From positions 496,001 through 560,000 of the forward strand of contig JADJLB010000001.1 in NCBI GenBank assembly GCA_016705685.1: a stretch of 64,000 nt of DNA, written 5' to 3'. Numbering within the stretch: the first letter of the stretch is position 1; the number at the start of each line of letters is the position of its first letter. Positions 24,381-33,703 of the stretch are shown here, piece by piece. The notes beneath the pieces are model-generated. The model made no database searches. It saw only the letters and a program-made list of their open reading frames with translations, and was not told the DNA's origin. The translations under genes were made by a program, and so were the position numbers. The DNA is from Propionivibrio sp. (lineage in GTDB: Bacteria; Pseudomonadota; Gammaproteobacteria; Burkholderiales; Rhodocyclaceae).

Positions 24381-25607
24381 TCAGATCACACGCTTTTTGC
24401 GCAATTCTTCGATCTCCTGCGGCTCAAGTCCGAGCAGACCGGAAAGTATTTCATCCGTGTCTTGCCCGAGTTTCGGGCCGAGATGCTTGATGCGCCCCGG
24501 CGTTACCGAGAGGCGTGGCATCACCGACGGCACAATGACCGTTTCGCCGATGTCCGGCTCGTCGATGGCCACCAGATTGCGTCGCGAGTGAAACTGCCGG
24601 TCGCCGAAAACATCGGCAATGCTGTTCAGCGGGCCGGCGGGCGCACCCGCGGCAAAGCAACGGGCCAGCAGCTCTTCGCGAGGCAGCGAACCGCACCAGT
24701 CGCGTACGATCTCGTTGACGTCATGACGATGCTCCATGCGCACCTTCTGATCGCCAAAAACGTGCGGGGCTGCCAGTTCGGGGCGGCCCATGGCGGCCGC
24801 CAGCCGCTCGAACAGTTTGTCGGTCACACACGAAATGGCCACCCACTTGCCGTTGTCCTTGGTCGGAAAATGCCCGTGCGGGCAGGCAAAATCGTTATGC
24901 GTCGGCCCGTGCCGCTCGCGCACCGTTCCGTACATGCCATAGGCCGGCGCCAATTCGTCGGTGCAGCGAAACACCGATTCATAGAGTGCAGCGTCGATGT
25001 ACTGTCCGCGGCCGGTGCGTTCGCGGTGGCGTAGCGCCATCAAGATGCCGATGCAGCCGTAGAGTCCGGTCAGATAATCGCCAATCGTGGTCGACCCCGG
25101 GGTGACCGGCGTTCCCCTCGGCATGCCCGAGAGAAAAGCGATCCCGCCAACGGCGTGCGCGACACGGGCAAAACCGGGCCGATCCTTATAGGGGCCGGTC
25201 TGTCCATAACCGGTAACACGCAACATAATCAGACGGGGATTGATTTTATGCAGCACATCCCAGCCAAGACCCCATTTTTCGAGCGTTCCGGGCCTGAAGT
25301 TTTCGCACAGCACGTCCGAGTTCTCGATCAGTTTCTTGAATAACTCGACGCCTTCGGGCAGGTGCAGATCCAGCGTCACCGATTTCTTATTACGTGCTTC
25401 GCTGAGCCAGGCCAGCGTATCCTTGCGCTTGGTCGGCGTACCAAAGTAACGCATGGGATCGCCGCCTTTGGGATTTTCGACCTTGATGACCTCGGCGCCA
25501 AATTCACCGAGAATGCAAGCGCTGTAAGGCGCAGCAATGACCGTGGCCGCATCAATAACACGAATGCCTTCGAGCGGTAGCCTGGTTTCGGTCTGCTCTG
25601 TGTTCAT
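24381..25607 (-). CDS. smtB: Succinyl-CoA:L-malate CoA-transferase, beta subunit
   Basis: 408 residues, class III CoA transferase. Blocks: [79 protein letters not shown] and the catalytic aspartate region [17 protein letters not shown] near residue 180. The [11 protein letters not shown] start and overall sequence match what I recall of Chloroflexus SmtB. Together with SmtA it should make L-malyl-CoA from malate and succinyl-CoA. AGGATTCCC precedes the ATG. The alpha/beta assignment between this gene and the next is from memory and is the least certain part. Confidence 0.8.
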   Translation of the reverse strand: MNTEQTETRLPLEGIRVIDAATVIAAPYSACILGEFGAEVIKVENPKGGDPMRYFGTPTKRKDTLAWLSEARNKKSVTLDLHLPEGVELFKKLIENSDVLCENFRPGTLEKWGLGWDVLHKINPRLIMLRVTGYGQTGPYKDRPGFARVAHAVGGIAFLSGMPRGTPVTPGSTTIGDYLTGLYGCIGILMALRHRERTGRGQYIDAALYESVFRCTDELAPAYGMYGTVRERHGPTHNDFACPHGHFPTKDNGKWVAISCVTDKLFERLAAAMGRPELAAPHVFGDQKVRMEHRHDVNEIVRDWCGSLPREELLARCFAAGAPAGPLNSIADVFGDRQFHSRRNLVAIDEPDIGETVIVPSVMPRLSVTPGRIKHLGPKLGQDTDEILSGLLGLEPQEIEELRKKRVI

Positions 25608-25631
25608 GGGAATCCTCGTGCGATGAAATGA

Positions 25632-26954
25632 TCAGATGATCTTGCGTTGCCGCAAGCGCTGAATTTCCGGTCCTGTAATTCCGAGCAACTCGCGCAGAAC
25701 TTCGTATGTCGCGTTACCCAGTGGTGGCCCGAGATTGGAAATCCGGCCGGGCGTCTCAGACAGTGTCGGCACGACTCCCGGAATCACCACATCGCCCACA
25801 CCATCTTCTTTGATATGCGCCAGATTGCCGCGGGCGAGGAAGTGTTCGTCCTCAAAGATGTCTGCAATGCTGTTGAGTTTGCCGATCGGCACTTCACCAT
25901 CGATACAGAGCTTCATGATCTCATCCCGAGTCAGCGAACCGACCCATTCAATGACGATCCTGTTAACTTCATCGCGTGCCGCCAAGCGTTTGCGCTGATT
26001 TCCATAATACTCGGCCGAAGCAAGTTCCGGCCTTCCCATCGCTTCCGCAATGCGCTCGAACATCTTGTCCGTGGTACAGGCAATGGCAACCCATTTGTCA
26101 TCGATGGTGCGGAAATGTCCATGCGGGACGGCAACGAAACTGCCCGCGCCTTCACGTTGACGAACCTTGCCGAACAGGCCGTAGGCCGCAGCGATCTCAT
26201 CCATCTGACGGAATACGGCCTCGTAAATTCCGATGTCGATGATCTGCCCTTCGCCAGTGGCTTCACTGTGTCGCAAGGCCAGCAGAATGCCGATGGCTCC
26301 ATAAAGGCTGGACAGGTAGTCACCCAAAGGGGTGGTGCCGGGGACTACCGGGGTTTCACCCGGGAAGCCGGCAAGGTAGGACAACCCTGCGAAGCCATGG
26401 GCTATGTGCGCGAATCCCGAACGCGAGCGATAAGGCCCGGTCTGCCCATACCCGGAAACACGGAGCATCACCAGCGCGGGATTGGCCTTGCTCAGCACAT
26501 CCCAGCCGAGCCCCCATTCCTCCATCGTGCCGGGCCGGAAATTCTCGATCAGGACATCGGATTTGGCGACCAGTTTCAGGAAAAGCTCGACGCCTTCCTG
26601 CTGACGGAGGTCCATGGTCACCGATTTCTTGTTGCGGCCTTCGCTCAGCCAGGCCAGCGTCGCATCGTGGCGCTTCGACGGTGTACCGAATCTTCGCATC
26701 GGGTCGCCGTTGATCGGGTGCTCGACCTTGAGAATCTCTGCGCCGAACTCGCCAAGCATCGAAGCCGCATAGGGGCCGGCAAGGAAGGTCCCGACGTCGA
26801 TGACACGAATGCCGCTCATCGGCAAATTTTCTGTATCTGGCGAGCGATCCTGCTCCGAGCCCTCCTGCAACGCATCAGCATTCGTACCTGAAGCGCTGGC
26901 TGACGTTTCCTCTGCAGCGGCCGCAGATTTCGTGCTTCCAGCCCCTTTTTTCAT
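25632..26954 (-). CDS. smtA: Succinyl-CoA:L-malate CoA-transferase, alpha subunit
   Basis: 440 residues from ATG 26954 (GAGGAGCAACT just upstream). It is a class III CoA transferase closely related to the next gene, so the pair looks like an ancient duplication. Blocks: [80 protein letters not shown] and the aspartate region TTPLGDYLSSLYGAIGILLALRH. About 45 N-terminal residues rich in Ala, Ser, Thr and acidic residues precede the fold and are absent from the partner. The pair should activate L-malate with CoA from succinyl-CoA. Probable first gene of the minus-strand operon. Confidence 0.8.
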   Translation of the reverse strand: MKKGAGSTKSAAAAEETSASASGTNADALQEGSEQDRSPDTENLPMSGIRVIDVGTFLAGPYAASMLGEFGAEILKVEHPINGDPMRRFGTPSKRHDATLAWLSEGRNKKSVTMDLRQQEGVELFLKLVAKSDVLIENFRPGTMEEWGLGWDVLSKANPALVMLRVSGYGQTGPYRSRSGFAHIAHGFAGLSYLAGFPGETPVVPGTTPLGDYLSSLYGAIGILLALRHSEATGEGQIIDIGIYEAVFRQMDEIAAAYGLFGKVRQREGAGSFVAVPHGHFRTIDDKWVAIACTTDKMFERIAEAMGRPELASAEYYGNQRKRLAARDEVNRIVIEWVGSLTRDEIMKLCIDGEVPIGKLNSIADIFEDEHFLARGNLAHIKEDGVGDVVIPGVVPTLSETPGRISNLGPPLGNATYEVLRELLGITGPEIQRLRQRKII

Positions 26955-27193
26955 AGTTGCTCCTCTCGACAGCAGTGCTTTGAAACGCTTCAATCACTCT
27001 AACCCGCGCCAAGCCGGGCTGCGCAATATAACAAAACAAAAAATCAATAGCAAATGAGGAAATCATCTGGCCAAGCGCAGTTTATTTTACTGTCCGGCGG
27101 TCATCGAACACGAGTTTAAGCGTAACTTGAGTTCAGAAACCGGCTGTGTTTTACTTGCCAACCTTACCCGGAAACCCCGAAAGGAATAGCTCA
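26955..27193. promoter_or_regulatory. Divergent control region between smtA and meh
   Basis: 239 bases, locally AT-rich around 27025-27065, separate the divergently transcribed smtA and meh genes. It must hold both promoters. I see ribosome sites for each gene (AGGAG for smtA, GAAAGGAAT for meh) but no palindrome strong enough to name an operator, and no regulator gene is adjacent. Confidence 0.5.
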
Positions 27194-28042
27194 ATGACCG
27201 ACTCGATAACCGATTACGCTCAATGGATCGGCCGTAAGGAAATCACCGACGACGACCTGGGATTGTCGCCGACACTGGCTGCGGCAGCGACGCTCAATGA
27301 CCAGGCCACCCGCTTTGAAAGCGGAAGTGCACTGCCGCCGTTGTGGCATTGGTTCTACTTTCTTCCCAAGGCACCCCAATCGCAGCTCGATATTGACGGC
27401 CATCCAAAACGCGGCGGGTTCATGCCGCCGATTCCTTATCCGAGACGGATGTTTGCCGGTTCGCGTATGACATTCCATCGACCCTTGGTCATCGGTCAGC
27501 CCGCCCGCCGCGAAGCGGTGATCCGCGACATCCAGCAGAAATCGGGCCGCTCCGGATCGTTGGCTTTCGTTTCAGTCGTCTGCAGCTATTATCAGAACAA
27601 CCAATTGTGCATCGAGGAAGAACAGGACATCGTCTACCGCGAACCCGGTCCGACGGTTCCCAGCCCGCAGGTCGTCGCCTGGCCAGCCGCCCCGGAAAAT
27701 GCCTGGACCCGAATCGTGACGCCCGACCCGAGACTGCTGTTCCGCTTTTCGGCACTGACCTTCAACGCTCACCGGATTCACTATGATCGCCCCTACGCCA
27801 CCGGCGAGGAAGGCTATCCTGGTCTGGTGGTGCACGGCCCTCTGACGGCCGTATTGTTGATGGAGCTGGTTCGGCACAGCGCTACGCGTCCGGCACGCAC
27901 ATTCAGCTTCCGCGGTTTGGCACCCCTCTTCGATTTGGCGCCGTTTCGCCTGGTTGGCGTACCCGACGACGGGAAAGTGTCGCTTGAGGCTCATGGGCCG
28001 GACGGCAAAACCGCCATGAGCGCAAGCTGCGAATTCGCGTAG
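27194..28042 (+). CDS. meh: Mesaconyl-C4-CoA hydratase Meh
   Basis: 282 residues from ATG 27194 (MTDSITDYAQWIGRKEI), with GAAAGGAAT upstream. It belongs to the FAS1-type/HTD2-like hot-dog hydratase group. The N-terminal half contains PPLWHWFYFLPKAPQSQLDIDGHPKRGGFMPPIP and PRRMFAGSRMTFHRPLVIG. The C-terminal half carries the hydratase motif RFSALTFNAHRIHYDRPYATGEEGYPGLVVHGPL (Asn, His and Arg of the hydratase 2 site). It should hydrate mesaconyl-C4-CoA to (S)-citramalyl-CoA, the substrate for cleavage by Mcl. It is transcribed away from the rest of the module. Other members of this family act in lipid pathways, but the context supports Meh. Confidence 0.85.
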   Translation: MTDSITDYAQWIGRKEITDDDLGLSPTLAAAATLNDQATRFESGSALPPLWHWFYFLPKAPQSQLDIDGHPKRGGFMPPIPYPRRMFAGSRMTFHRPLVIGQPARREAVIRDIQQKSGRSGSLAFVSVVCSYYQNNQLCIEEEQDIVYREPGPTVPSPQVVAWPAAPENAWTRIVTPDPRLLFRFSALTFNAHRIHYDRPYATGEEGYPGLVVHGPLTAVLLMELVRHSATRPARTFSFRGLAPLFDLAPFRLVGVPDDGKVSLEAHGPDGKTAMSASCEFA

Positions 28043-28066
28043 CGCCTCAATGACTAACGCGTATTG

Positions 28067-28975
28067 TCACTTGAAGACATCGCGTTCAAACATCTCAGCG
28101 AGCACGCGATCGACGCCCATCTGCCAATCCGGAAGGCTCAAACCGAAAGCGGTTTGTAACTTGCGGGTGTCCAGGCGTGAGTTGAAGGGTCGTTGCGCAG
28201 GTGTCGGATAGTCGCTGCTCGGTATGGCCACGATAGCCTCTCGCGCGACACGAACAGGTTGTTCCGCCCGACGGGCTTGTTCGATCACGTATTGTGCATA
28301 ACCATGCCAACTGGTATTCCCTTCGGCGGCCAAATGATACAGTCCGCCAAGTTGAGGGCTCTCCTGAACGGCTCGCAAGGCATGTGCTGTCACGTCAGCC
28401 ACCAGCTCGGCACCGGTCGGCGCGCCAATTTGGTCGTTTATGACCCTAAGATGATCGCGTTCGAACGCCAGCTGCAGCATGGTCTTGGCAAAATTCTGGC
28501 CGCGTGCGGCATAGACCCAACTGCTGCGAAAGATCAAATGCTTCGAGCAACGGGCGACGGCCAGCTCGCCCTGCAGTTTGGATTTCCCATAAATACTCAA
28601 GGGACCGGTGACATCGCTTTCCTGCCAGGGCTTTTCACCGCGCCCATCGAATACATAGTCGGACGAGTAGTGCACCAGCCAGGCACCCAGTTCTTGCGCT
28701 TCGTCGGCAAGTATGCCGGGTGCAAATCCGTTGATCCTTTGCGCCAGTTCCGGCTCGAGCTCGGCCTTGTCGACAGCCGTATAAGCCGCAGCGTTGACGA
28801 TAACGTCGGGTTTCAGACGCCGAATCGTGCCGGCCAGGCCGGCCCGATTGGTCAAATCGCCGCACAGTCCACCGTCACCCTCGCGGTCCAGTGCGATCAC
28901 CTGGCCCAACGGCGCCAGACTACGCTGTAGTTCCCAACCGATTTGACCGTGTTTGCCAAACAGCAGGATTTTCAT
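28067..28975 (-). CDS. rfbD: dTDP-4-dehydrorhamnose reductase RfbD
   Basis: 302 residues from ATG 28975 ([20 protein letters not shown]). A short-chain dehydrogenase fold with a GxxGQxG nucleotide loop, [18 protein letters not shown] (typical of RmlD/RfbD), [12 protein letters not shown] and the catalytic YGKSKLQGE motif. It reduces dTDP-4-dehydrorhamnose to dTDP-L-rhamnose for LPS or other surface glycans. Its ATG overlaps the rfbB stop as ATGA. rfbA and rfbC, needed for the complete pathway, are not in the window. Ends 24 bases from the convergent meh. Confidence 0.93.
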   Translation of the reverse strand: MKILLFGKHGQIGWELQRSLAPLGQVIALDREGDGGLCGDLTNRAGLAGTIRRLKPDVIVNAAAYTAVDKAELEPELAQRINGFAPGILADEAQELGAWLVHYSSDYVFDGRGEKPWQESDVTGPLSIYGKSKLQGELAVARCSKHLIFRSSWVYAARGQNFAKTMLQLAFERDHLRVINDQIGAPTGAELVADVTAHALRAVQESPQLGGLYHLAAEGNTSWHGYAQYVIEQARRAEQPVRVAREAIVAIPSSDYPTPAQRPFNSRLDTRKLQTAFGLSLPDWQMGVDRVLAEMFERDVFK

Positions 28976-30039
28976 TCGACCCTCTCTCCGTAATTTTTCT
29001 CGATCCATTCTCTGTACGTGCCCGACTGTACGTTACCAACCCAGTCCTGATTGTCAAGATACCACTGCACAGTCTTGCGAATGCCCGTGTCAAAGGTTTC
29101 CTGTGGCCTCCATCCAAGATCGCGTTTTATTTTGCCGGCGTCGATGGCGTAACGACGATCATGGCCGGGGCGATCGGTCACGTACGCAATCTGCTCACTA
29201 TAGGCCTTGCCATCGTCGCGCGGACGCATCTCGTCGAGCAAATCGCAAATGGCATGAACAATGGCCAGATTCGTGTTCTCGTTCCATCCACCGATGTTGT
29301 AAATCTCGCCAAGTCGTCCGTTGGCGAGAACAGTTCGCAAAGCGGAACAATGGTCGGCGACGTACAGCCAATCACGGATTTGTAGTCCGTCGCCATAGAC
29401 CGGCAGGGGCTTGCCAGCCAACGCATTGACGATCATCAGTGGAATCAGTTTTTCAGGAAACTGGAAAGGGCCATAATTGTTCGAGCAATTGGTCGTTAGA
29501 ACGGGCAGGCCGTAGGTATGGTGATAGGCGCGCACCAGATGATCGGAGGCGGCCTTTGACGCCGAGTAGGGACTGTTCGGTTGATACGGATTGTTTTCCT
29601 TGAAGGCCGGATCGATAGCGGATAACGAGCCATACACTTCGTCCGTCGACACATGCAGAAATCGAAATGCCGATTTTTCGGCAGCACTCATCGCTGAGAA
29701 AAATACGCGCACGCCTTCAAGCAGCTTGAAGGTGCCAACGATATTGGTCTCGATGAACTCACCAGGGCCGTGAATCGAACGATCGACATGGCTCTCGGCG
29801 GCAAAATTGATTATGGCGCGCGGCCGGTGTTTTAGAAGCAGCCCCTCAACCAGCGCCTTATTTCCTATATCGCCATGAACGAAAGCGTAACGCGGATCGC
29901 CGGCCAGTTCGAAGAAATTTTCAAGGTTTCCGGCGTAGGTCAGCTTATCCAGGTTGATGACGGATTCGTCGCTTTCGCGAAGCCAATCGAGGATGAAGTT
30001 GGCGCCGATGAAGCCGGCACCTCCGGTTACCAGAATCAT
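28972..30039 (-). CDS. rfbB: dTDP-glucose 4,6-dehydratase RfbB
   Basis: 355 residues. It makes dTDP-4-keto-6-deoxyglucose from dTDP-glucose using bound NAD. Blocks: [61 protein letters not shown], the catalytic [23 protein letters not shown], and [19 protein letters not shown]. All are diagnostic for RmlB/RfbB. It leads a short two-gene rhamnose unit with rfbD, divergent from the LPS core genes waaC-waaA 100 bases away. Confidence 0.95.
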   Translation of the reverse strand: MILVTGGAGFIGANFILDWLRESDESVINLDKLTYAGNLENFFELAGDPRYAFVHGDIGNKALVEGLLLKHRPRAIINFAAESHVDRSIHGPGEFIETNIVGTFKLLEGVRVFFSAMSAAEKSAFRFLHVSTDEVYGSLSAIDPAFKENNPYQPNSPYSASKAASDHLVRAYHHTYGLPVLTTNCSNNYGPFQFPEKLIPLMIVNALAGKPLPVYGDGLQIRDWLYVADHCSALRTVLANGRLGEIYNIGGWNENTNLAIVHAICDLLDEMRPRDDGKAYSEQIAYVTDRPGHDRRYAIDAGKIKRDLGWRPQETFDTGIRKTVQWYLDNQDWVGNVQSGTYREWIEKNYGERVE

Positions 30040-30139
30040 TCCGAGTCCTTTCGGGTCTTAAAGGGAAAGCCGGCGCCGAGGCGGCATATACAATCTCTTA
30101 TAATTCAGCCTTTCCAGCCCACACCTATTTTACCCGCCG

Positions 30140-31102
30140 ATGCGCATCCTGTTGGTCAAAACCTCTTCGCTAGGCGATGTCATTCACAATCTGCCCGTGG
30201 TCAGCGATCTTCGCCGTTGTCTTCCCGAAGCGCAAATCGACTGGTGTGTCGAAGAAGCGTTTGCCGAAATTCCCCGTCTCCACCCGGAGGTTGGCGAGAT
30301 CATTCCGGTTGCTCTTCGCCGCTGGCGAAAGTCGCTGATCCAGTGGTCCACCTGGAGCGATTTCGGCGAATTCAAGAAAGAGCTTTCCGGGACATATTAC
30401 GATGCCATACTTGACACGCAGGGTTTGGTGAAGAGTGCACTGCTGGCCAGGTTGGCCCGAGGGCGGCGCTATGGCTACGCGGCCGAAGTGGCACGCGAAC
30501 CATTGGCCGCTCGTTTTTACGATGAAACTTTCGTCATCCCGCCGAATGCGCATGCCGTCGAACGCAACCGCTGGCTGGCCGCCGCCGCGTTCAATCTGCC
30601 CGTTGACCTGCCGTTGAATTACGGCATCGACGTCCCGAAGGTTAACCTGTCATGGTTTATTGGCCAGCGCTATGCCGTATTGCTAACCGCCACCAGTCGC
30701 GATGATAAACTGTGGAACGAACCCGATTGGGTGCTTGTCGCGAGAAATCTTTTCAAACGCGGGCTGATTCCAATCTTCCCTTCGGGTAATGCGCTTGAAC
30801 GTGAGCGCGCTTTGCGCATCGTAGCCGCCGTACCCGGAGCACTGGTCGCCCCGCCCTTGAGTCTGGGCGAATTGGCCTGCCTTATCAGCAAAGCGACATT
30901 GGTCATCGGCGTGGATACCGGTCTGGTTCATCTGGCAACTGCGCTCAAGATTCCGACCATTGCGCTTTATATCGCCAGCGACCCGGCACTCACCGGTGTT
31001 TACGGAACCGGTTTCTTTCGAAACCTCGGAACACCGGGTCGCGCTCCCCGAGTCAATGAGGTGTTGTCGGCGGCGGATCAGGGGATTCATGGTTTTCACT
31101 GA
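30140..31102 (+). CDS. waaC: Lipopolysaccharide heptosyltransferase I WaaC
   Basis: 320 residues, family-typical length. It adds the first L-glycero-D-manno-heptose to Kdo on lipid A at the inner face of the inner membrane. Glycosyltransferase family 9 blocks: MRILLVKTSSLGDVIHNLPVVSDLR (N-terminal substrate loop), IDWCVEEAFAEIPRLHP, DTQGLVKSALLARLARG and the donor site VIGVDTGLVHLATALKIPTIALY. Its TGA overlaps the ATG of waaA (TGATG), tying the Kdo and heptose steps together. Confidence 0.93.
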   Translation: MRILLVKTSSLGDVIHNLPVVSDLRRCLPEAQIDWCVEEAFAEIPRLHPEVGEIIPVALRRWRKSLIQWSTWSDFGEFKKELSGTYYDAILDTQGLVKSALLARLARGRRYGYAAEVAREPLAARFYDETFVIPPNAHAVERNRWLAAAAFNLPVDLPLNYGIDVPKVNLSWFIGQRYAVLLTATSRDDKLWNEPDWVLVARNLFKRGLIPIFPSGNALERERALRIVAAVPGALVAPPLSLGELACLISKATLVIGVDTGLVHLATALKIPTIALYIASDPALTGVYGTGFFRNLGTPGRAPRVNEVLSAADQGIHGFH

Positions 31103-32376
31103 TGCCTCGCCTTATCTATTCTCTAATTTTTTATCTTGTCCAGCCGCTGCTCTGGCTGCGACTGCTGTGGCGATCGCGCAAACAACCCGAGTATCTCCAT
31201 CACGTCGGCGAACGCTACGGTTTTTATGCCAATACAGTACATGCGCCACTGATCTGGCTGCATGCCGTTTCGGTGGGCGAGACCCGCGCGGCTGAACCAC
31301 TGATCAAGGCGTTACTGGAAACCTATCCGGATCACGCGCTGTTGCTGACGCACATGACCCCGACCGGGCGAGTAGCGGGAGCCGAATTGATTGCCAAGTA
31401 TGGCCCTCGGTTGACCCAGGTTTACCTTCCCTATGATCTTCCCGACGCCTGTGCGCGTTTCCTGGATCATTTCAGGCCGCGCCTCGGCCTTCTGATGGAA
31501 ACCGAGCTTTGGCCAAACCTGATCGCTGCATCGCGGTTGCACCGCATGCCCTTGTTGCTGATCAACGCCCGGCTTTCCGTTTACTCACAACGGGGCTATC
31601 AGCGTTTATCGCCGCTCATCCGTCCGGCGTTCAATGCGTTGTATGCCGTTGCAGCACAAACCCCGTCGGATGCCGAGCGACTGACCGCTGTCGGCGCCCA
31701 GCGTGTCCACGTTTTTGGCAACCTCAAGTTCGATGTCCACCCTTCACCGCTGAAAATTGAACTCGGGGCGCAGTGGCGGCAAGCGCTTGGCTCACGACCC
31801 GTCTGGCTGGCTGCCAGCACCCGGGAAGGCGAAGAGACACTGATTCTCGACGCCTTTGCCAGCCTCGACATTCCAGAACTGTTGCTCCTGTTGGTACCAC
31901 GCCACCCGCAACGCTTTGACGAAGTGGCCGATCTGATCGAACAACATAATCTCTGCGCGTGTCGGCGTAGCGACGGCTCGCTGCCCTTACCCCAAACCCG
32001 AGTCTGGCTCGGTGACAGCATGGGCGAAATGCCGGCGTATTTCACGGTCGCAGATCTGGCGTTGATCGGGGGCACCTTGCTCCCCCTCGGCGGACAGAAT
32101 CTGATCGAGGCCGCATCCTGTGGCTGCCCGATACTGGTGGGTCCGCATACGTTCAACTTCGCTCAGGCCACCGATGACGCCATCGAAAGCGGCGCGGCGC
32201 TCAGGATTCACGACGCACGTCACGCCGCCATAACTGCGGAACAGCTTTTAAGTAATGGGAAAGCACTATCTTCGATGCGCGAAGCCGCGTCGGCATTCAG
32301 TCAAACCCATCGTGGCGCAACCGATCGAACCATCGCACTGATTGGAGAAATTACGGCGCTTCGAACAACGGGTTGA
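31102..32376 (+). CDS. waaA: 3-deoxy-D-manno-octulosonic acid transferase WaaA
   Basis: 424 residues. It transfers Kdo from CMP-Kdo to lipid IVA. There is an N-terminal membrane anchor (LIYSLIFYLVQPLLWLRLLWRS), the GERYGF and WLHAVSVGETRAAEPLI blocks with the catalytic Glu, THMTPTGR, METELWPNLI, and the C-terminal donor domain LIGGTLLPLGGQNLIEAASCGCPILVGPHTFNF. Whether it adds one or two Kdo units cannot be told. Its 3' end overlaps the convergent tolC gene by 26 bases. Confidence 0.94.
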   Translation: MPRLIYSLIFYLVQPLLWLRLLWRSRKQPEYLHHVGERYGFYANTVHAPLIWLHAVSVGETRAAEPLIKALLETYPDHALLLTHMTPTGRVAGAELIAKYGPRLTQVYLPYDLPDACARFLDHFRPRLGLLMETELWPNLIAASRLHRMPLLLINARLSVYSQRGYQRLSPLIRPAFNALYAVAAQTPSDAERLTAVGAQRVHVFGNLKFDVHPSPLKIELGAQWRQALGSRPVWLAASTREGEETLILDAFASLDIPELLLLLVPRHPQRFDEVADLIEQHNLCACRRSDGSLPLPQTRVWLGDSMGEMPAYFTVADLALIGGTLLPLGGQNLIEAASCGCPILVGPHTFNFAQATDDAIESGAALRIHDARHAAITAEQLLSNGKALSSMREAASAFSQTHRGATDRTIALIGEITALRTTG

Positions 32377-33682
32377 TCTGTTCCAGATCGTCCTCGCCGA
32401 GCGAACCAACCGCTGCCTTCAGTTTGAGCTGTGAGAGTAAGGTGTCAAATCGCGCCTTGGCCAGGTCACGCTTGGTGACATAGACCTGATTCTCGGCGTT
32501 TAACACGTCGATATTGATACGTACGCCCACCTCATAACCCAGCTTGTTTGATTCGAGCGCGCTGGTGCTCGAAATCAGCGCCGCTTCCAGCGCCCGTACC
32601 TGGGCCAGGCCATTGACTACGCCGAGAAAGGATTGCTGCGCATTCAGCGCGGCTGCCCGTTTGGCGCTTTCCAATGCGGCATCGGCAGCCGATCGATTGG
32701 CCACCGCCTCTCGGGTTTTGGAATTGACATACCCACCCTGGAAAATCGGGATGTTGAGCTGCAAACCGATATTGCGCGAGTCGGTACCGATGCTGGACTC
32801 AAGACCCAGGGCTGAATTGCTCTTGCCGTAGTTGGCTACGACATCAAGCGTTGGAAGGTGGCCAGCGCGTGTACGCTCCACTTCCTTAGCGGCCACCTCG
32901 GCGGCGGCCAGTTGTGCTTGAACGATGAAACTGTCTCTTTCTGCGGCATCAACCCATTTATCCATGCTGGCTGGCTGCGGTGGTTTGAGTTCGGCCTGCG
33001 GCTTGAGCCGGTTTAGCTCACCCGAATTCTTGCCGGTGATAACTCGCAAGGCGAAACGCTTTACTTCCAGATCGCTTTCCGCGGCGATTTCCTGCGCGCT
33101 GGCCAGATCGAAACGCGACTGGGCCTCATGCGTATCGGTGATGGTTGCCGTACCGACCTCAAAGTTCTTCTTGGCCTGCTCGAGCTGCCGCGAAATGGAA
33201 AACTTGTTGGCACGCACTGCCACGAGGTTGTCGGTGGCATAGAGCACGTCAAAATAGGCTTGAGCGACACGCAATACAAGATCCTGCGTGGCCTGAGCAA
33301 AATTTGCTTCGGCCTGGACGACCTGCAGCTTTCCTTGCCCGTACTGCACATAATTCTGCCAACGGAACAGGGGTTGCGTCAGCGAGACATTGTAGGCATG
33401 CGTATTGAAGTTTCTGTTGACGTTGGGCTGATTATCCGGTTTGTACTTGTTTTCGTTCCATACGGTATTGGCTGTAGCGCCGATGGTCGGCAACAAACCA
33501 GCCAATCCTTGAGGCAGCTTCTCGCGACCCGCGTCAACGGTTGCGCGGGCCGCCGCATATTGCTGATCGTTGCTCAACGCGTCGCGGTAGATTTGCAAGA
33601 GGTCCGCAGCAAAGGCCGGCGCCACTGAAGCAATGGCACCCAGCAGAAAAATGAAACGATTTACCGATGGCGTCAGGCGCAT
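32351..33682 (-). CDS. tolC: TolC-family outer-membrane efflux protein
   Basis: 443 residues. A signal peptide (FIFLLGAIASVAPAFA) precedes ADLLQIYRDALSNDQQY, a classic TolC opening. Two outer-membrane-factor repeats follow, with long alpha-helical segments (YGQGKLQVVQAEANFAQATQDLVLRVAQAYFDVLYA; EAVANRSAADAALESAKRAAALNAQQSF) and beta-barrel strands. It forms the outer-membrane exit duct for type I secretion and RND/MFS pumps. Here it follows a pcm-like gene, with a TetR regulator further upstream. No pump subunits are next to it, so it is probably the general housekeeping TolC. Confidence 0.9.
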   Translation of the reverse strand: MRLTPSVNRFIFLLGAIASVAPAFAADLLQIYRDALSNDQQYAAARATVDAGREKLPQGLAGLLPTIGATANTVWNENKYKPDNQPNVNRNFNTHAYNVSLTQPLFRWQNYVQYGQGKLQVVQAEANFAQATQDLVLRVAQAYFDVLYATDNLVAVRANKFSISRQLEQAKKNFEVGTATITDTHEAQSRFDLASAQEIAAESDLEVKRFALRVITGKNSGELNRLKPQAELKPPQPASMDKWVDAAERDSFIVQAQLAAAEVAAKEVERTRAGHLPTLDVVANYGKSNSALGLESSIGTDSRNIGLQLNIPIFQGGYVNSKTREAVANRSAADAALESAKRAAALNAQQSFLGVVNGLAQVRALEAALISSTSALESNKLGYEVGVRINIDVLNAENQVYVTKRDLAKARFDTLLSQLKLKAAVGSLGEDDLEQINPLFEAP

Positions 33683-33703
33683 GGCAGTGCTCTTAACAAA
33701 CGA

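Noticed and set aside
20920-28042. Autotrophic 3-hydroxypropionate CO2 fixation
   Set aside because: Malonyl-CoA reductase and propionyl-CoA synthase are not in the window, so only the glyoxylate/propionyl-CoA assimilation half is supported.
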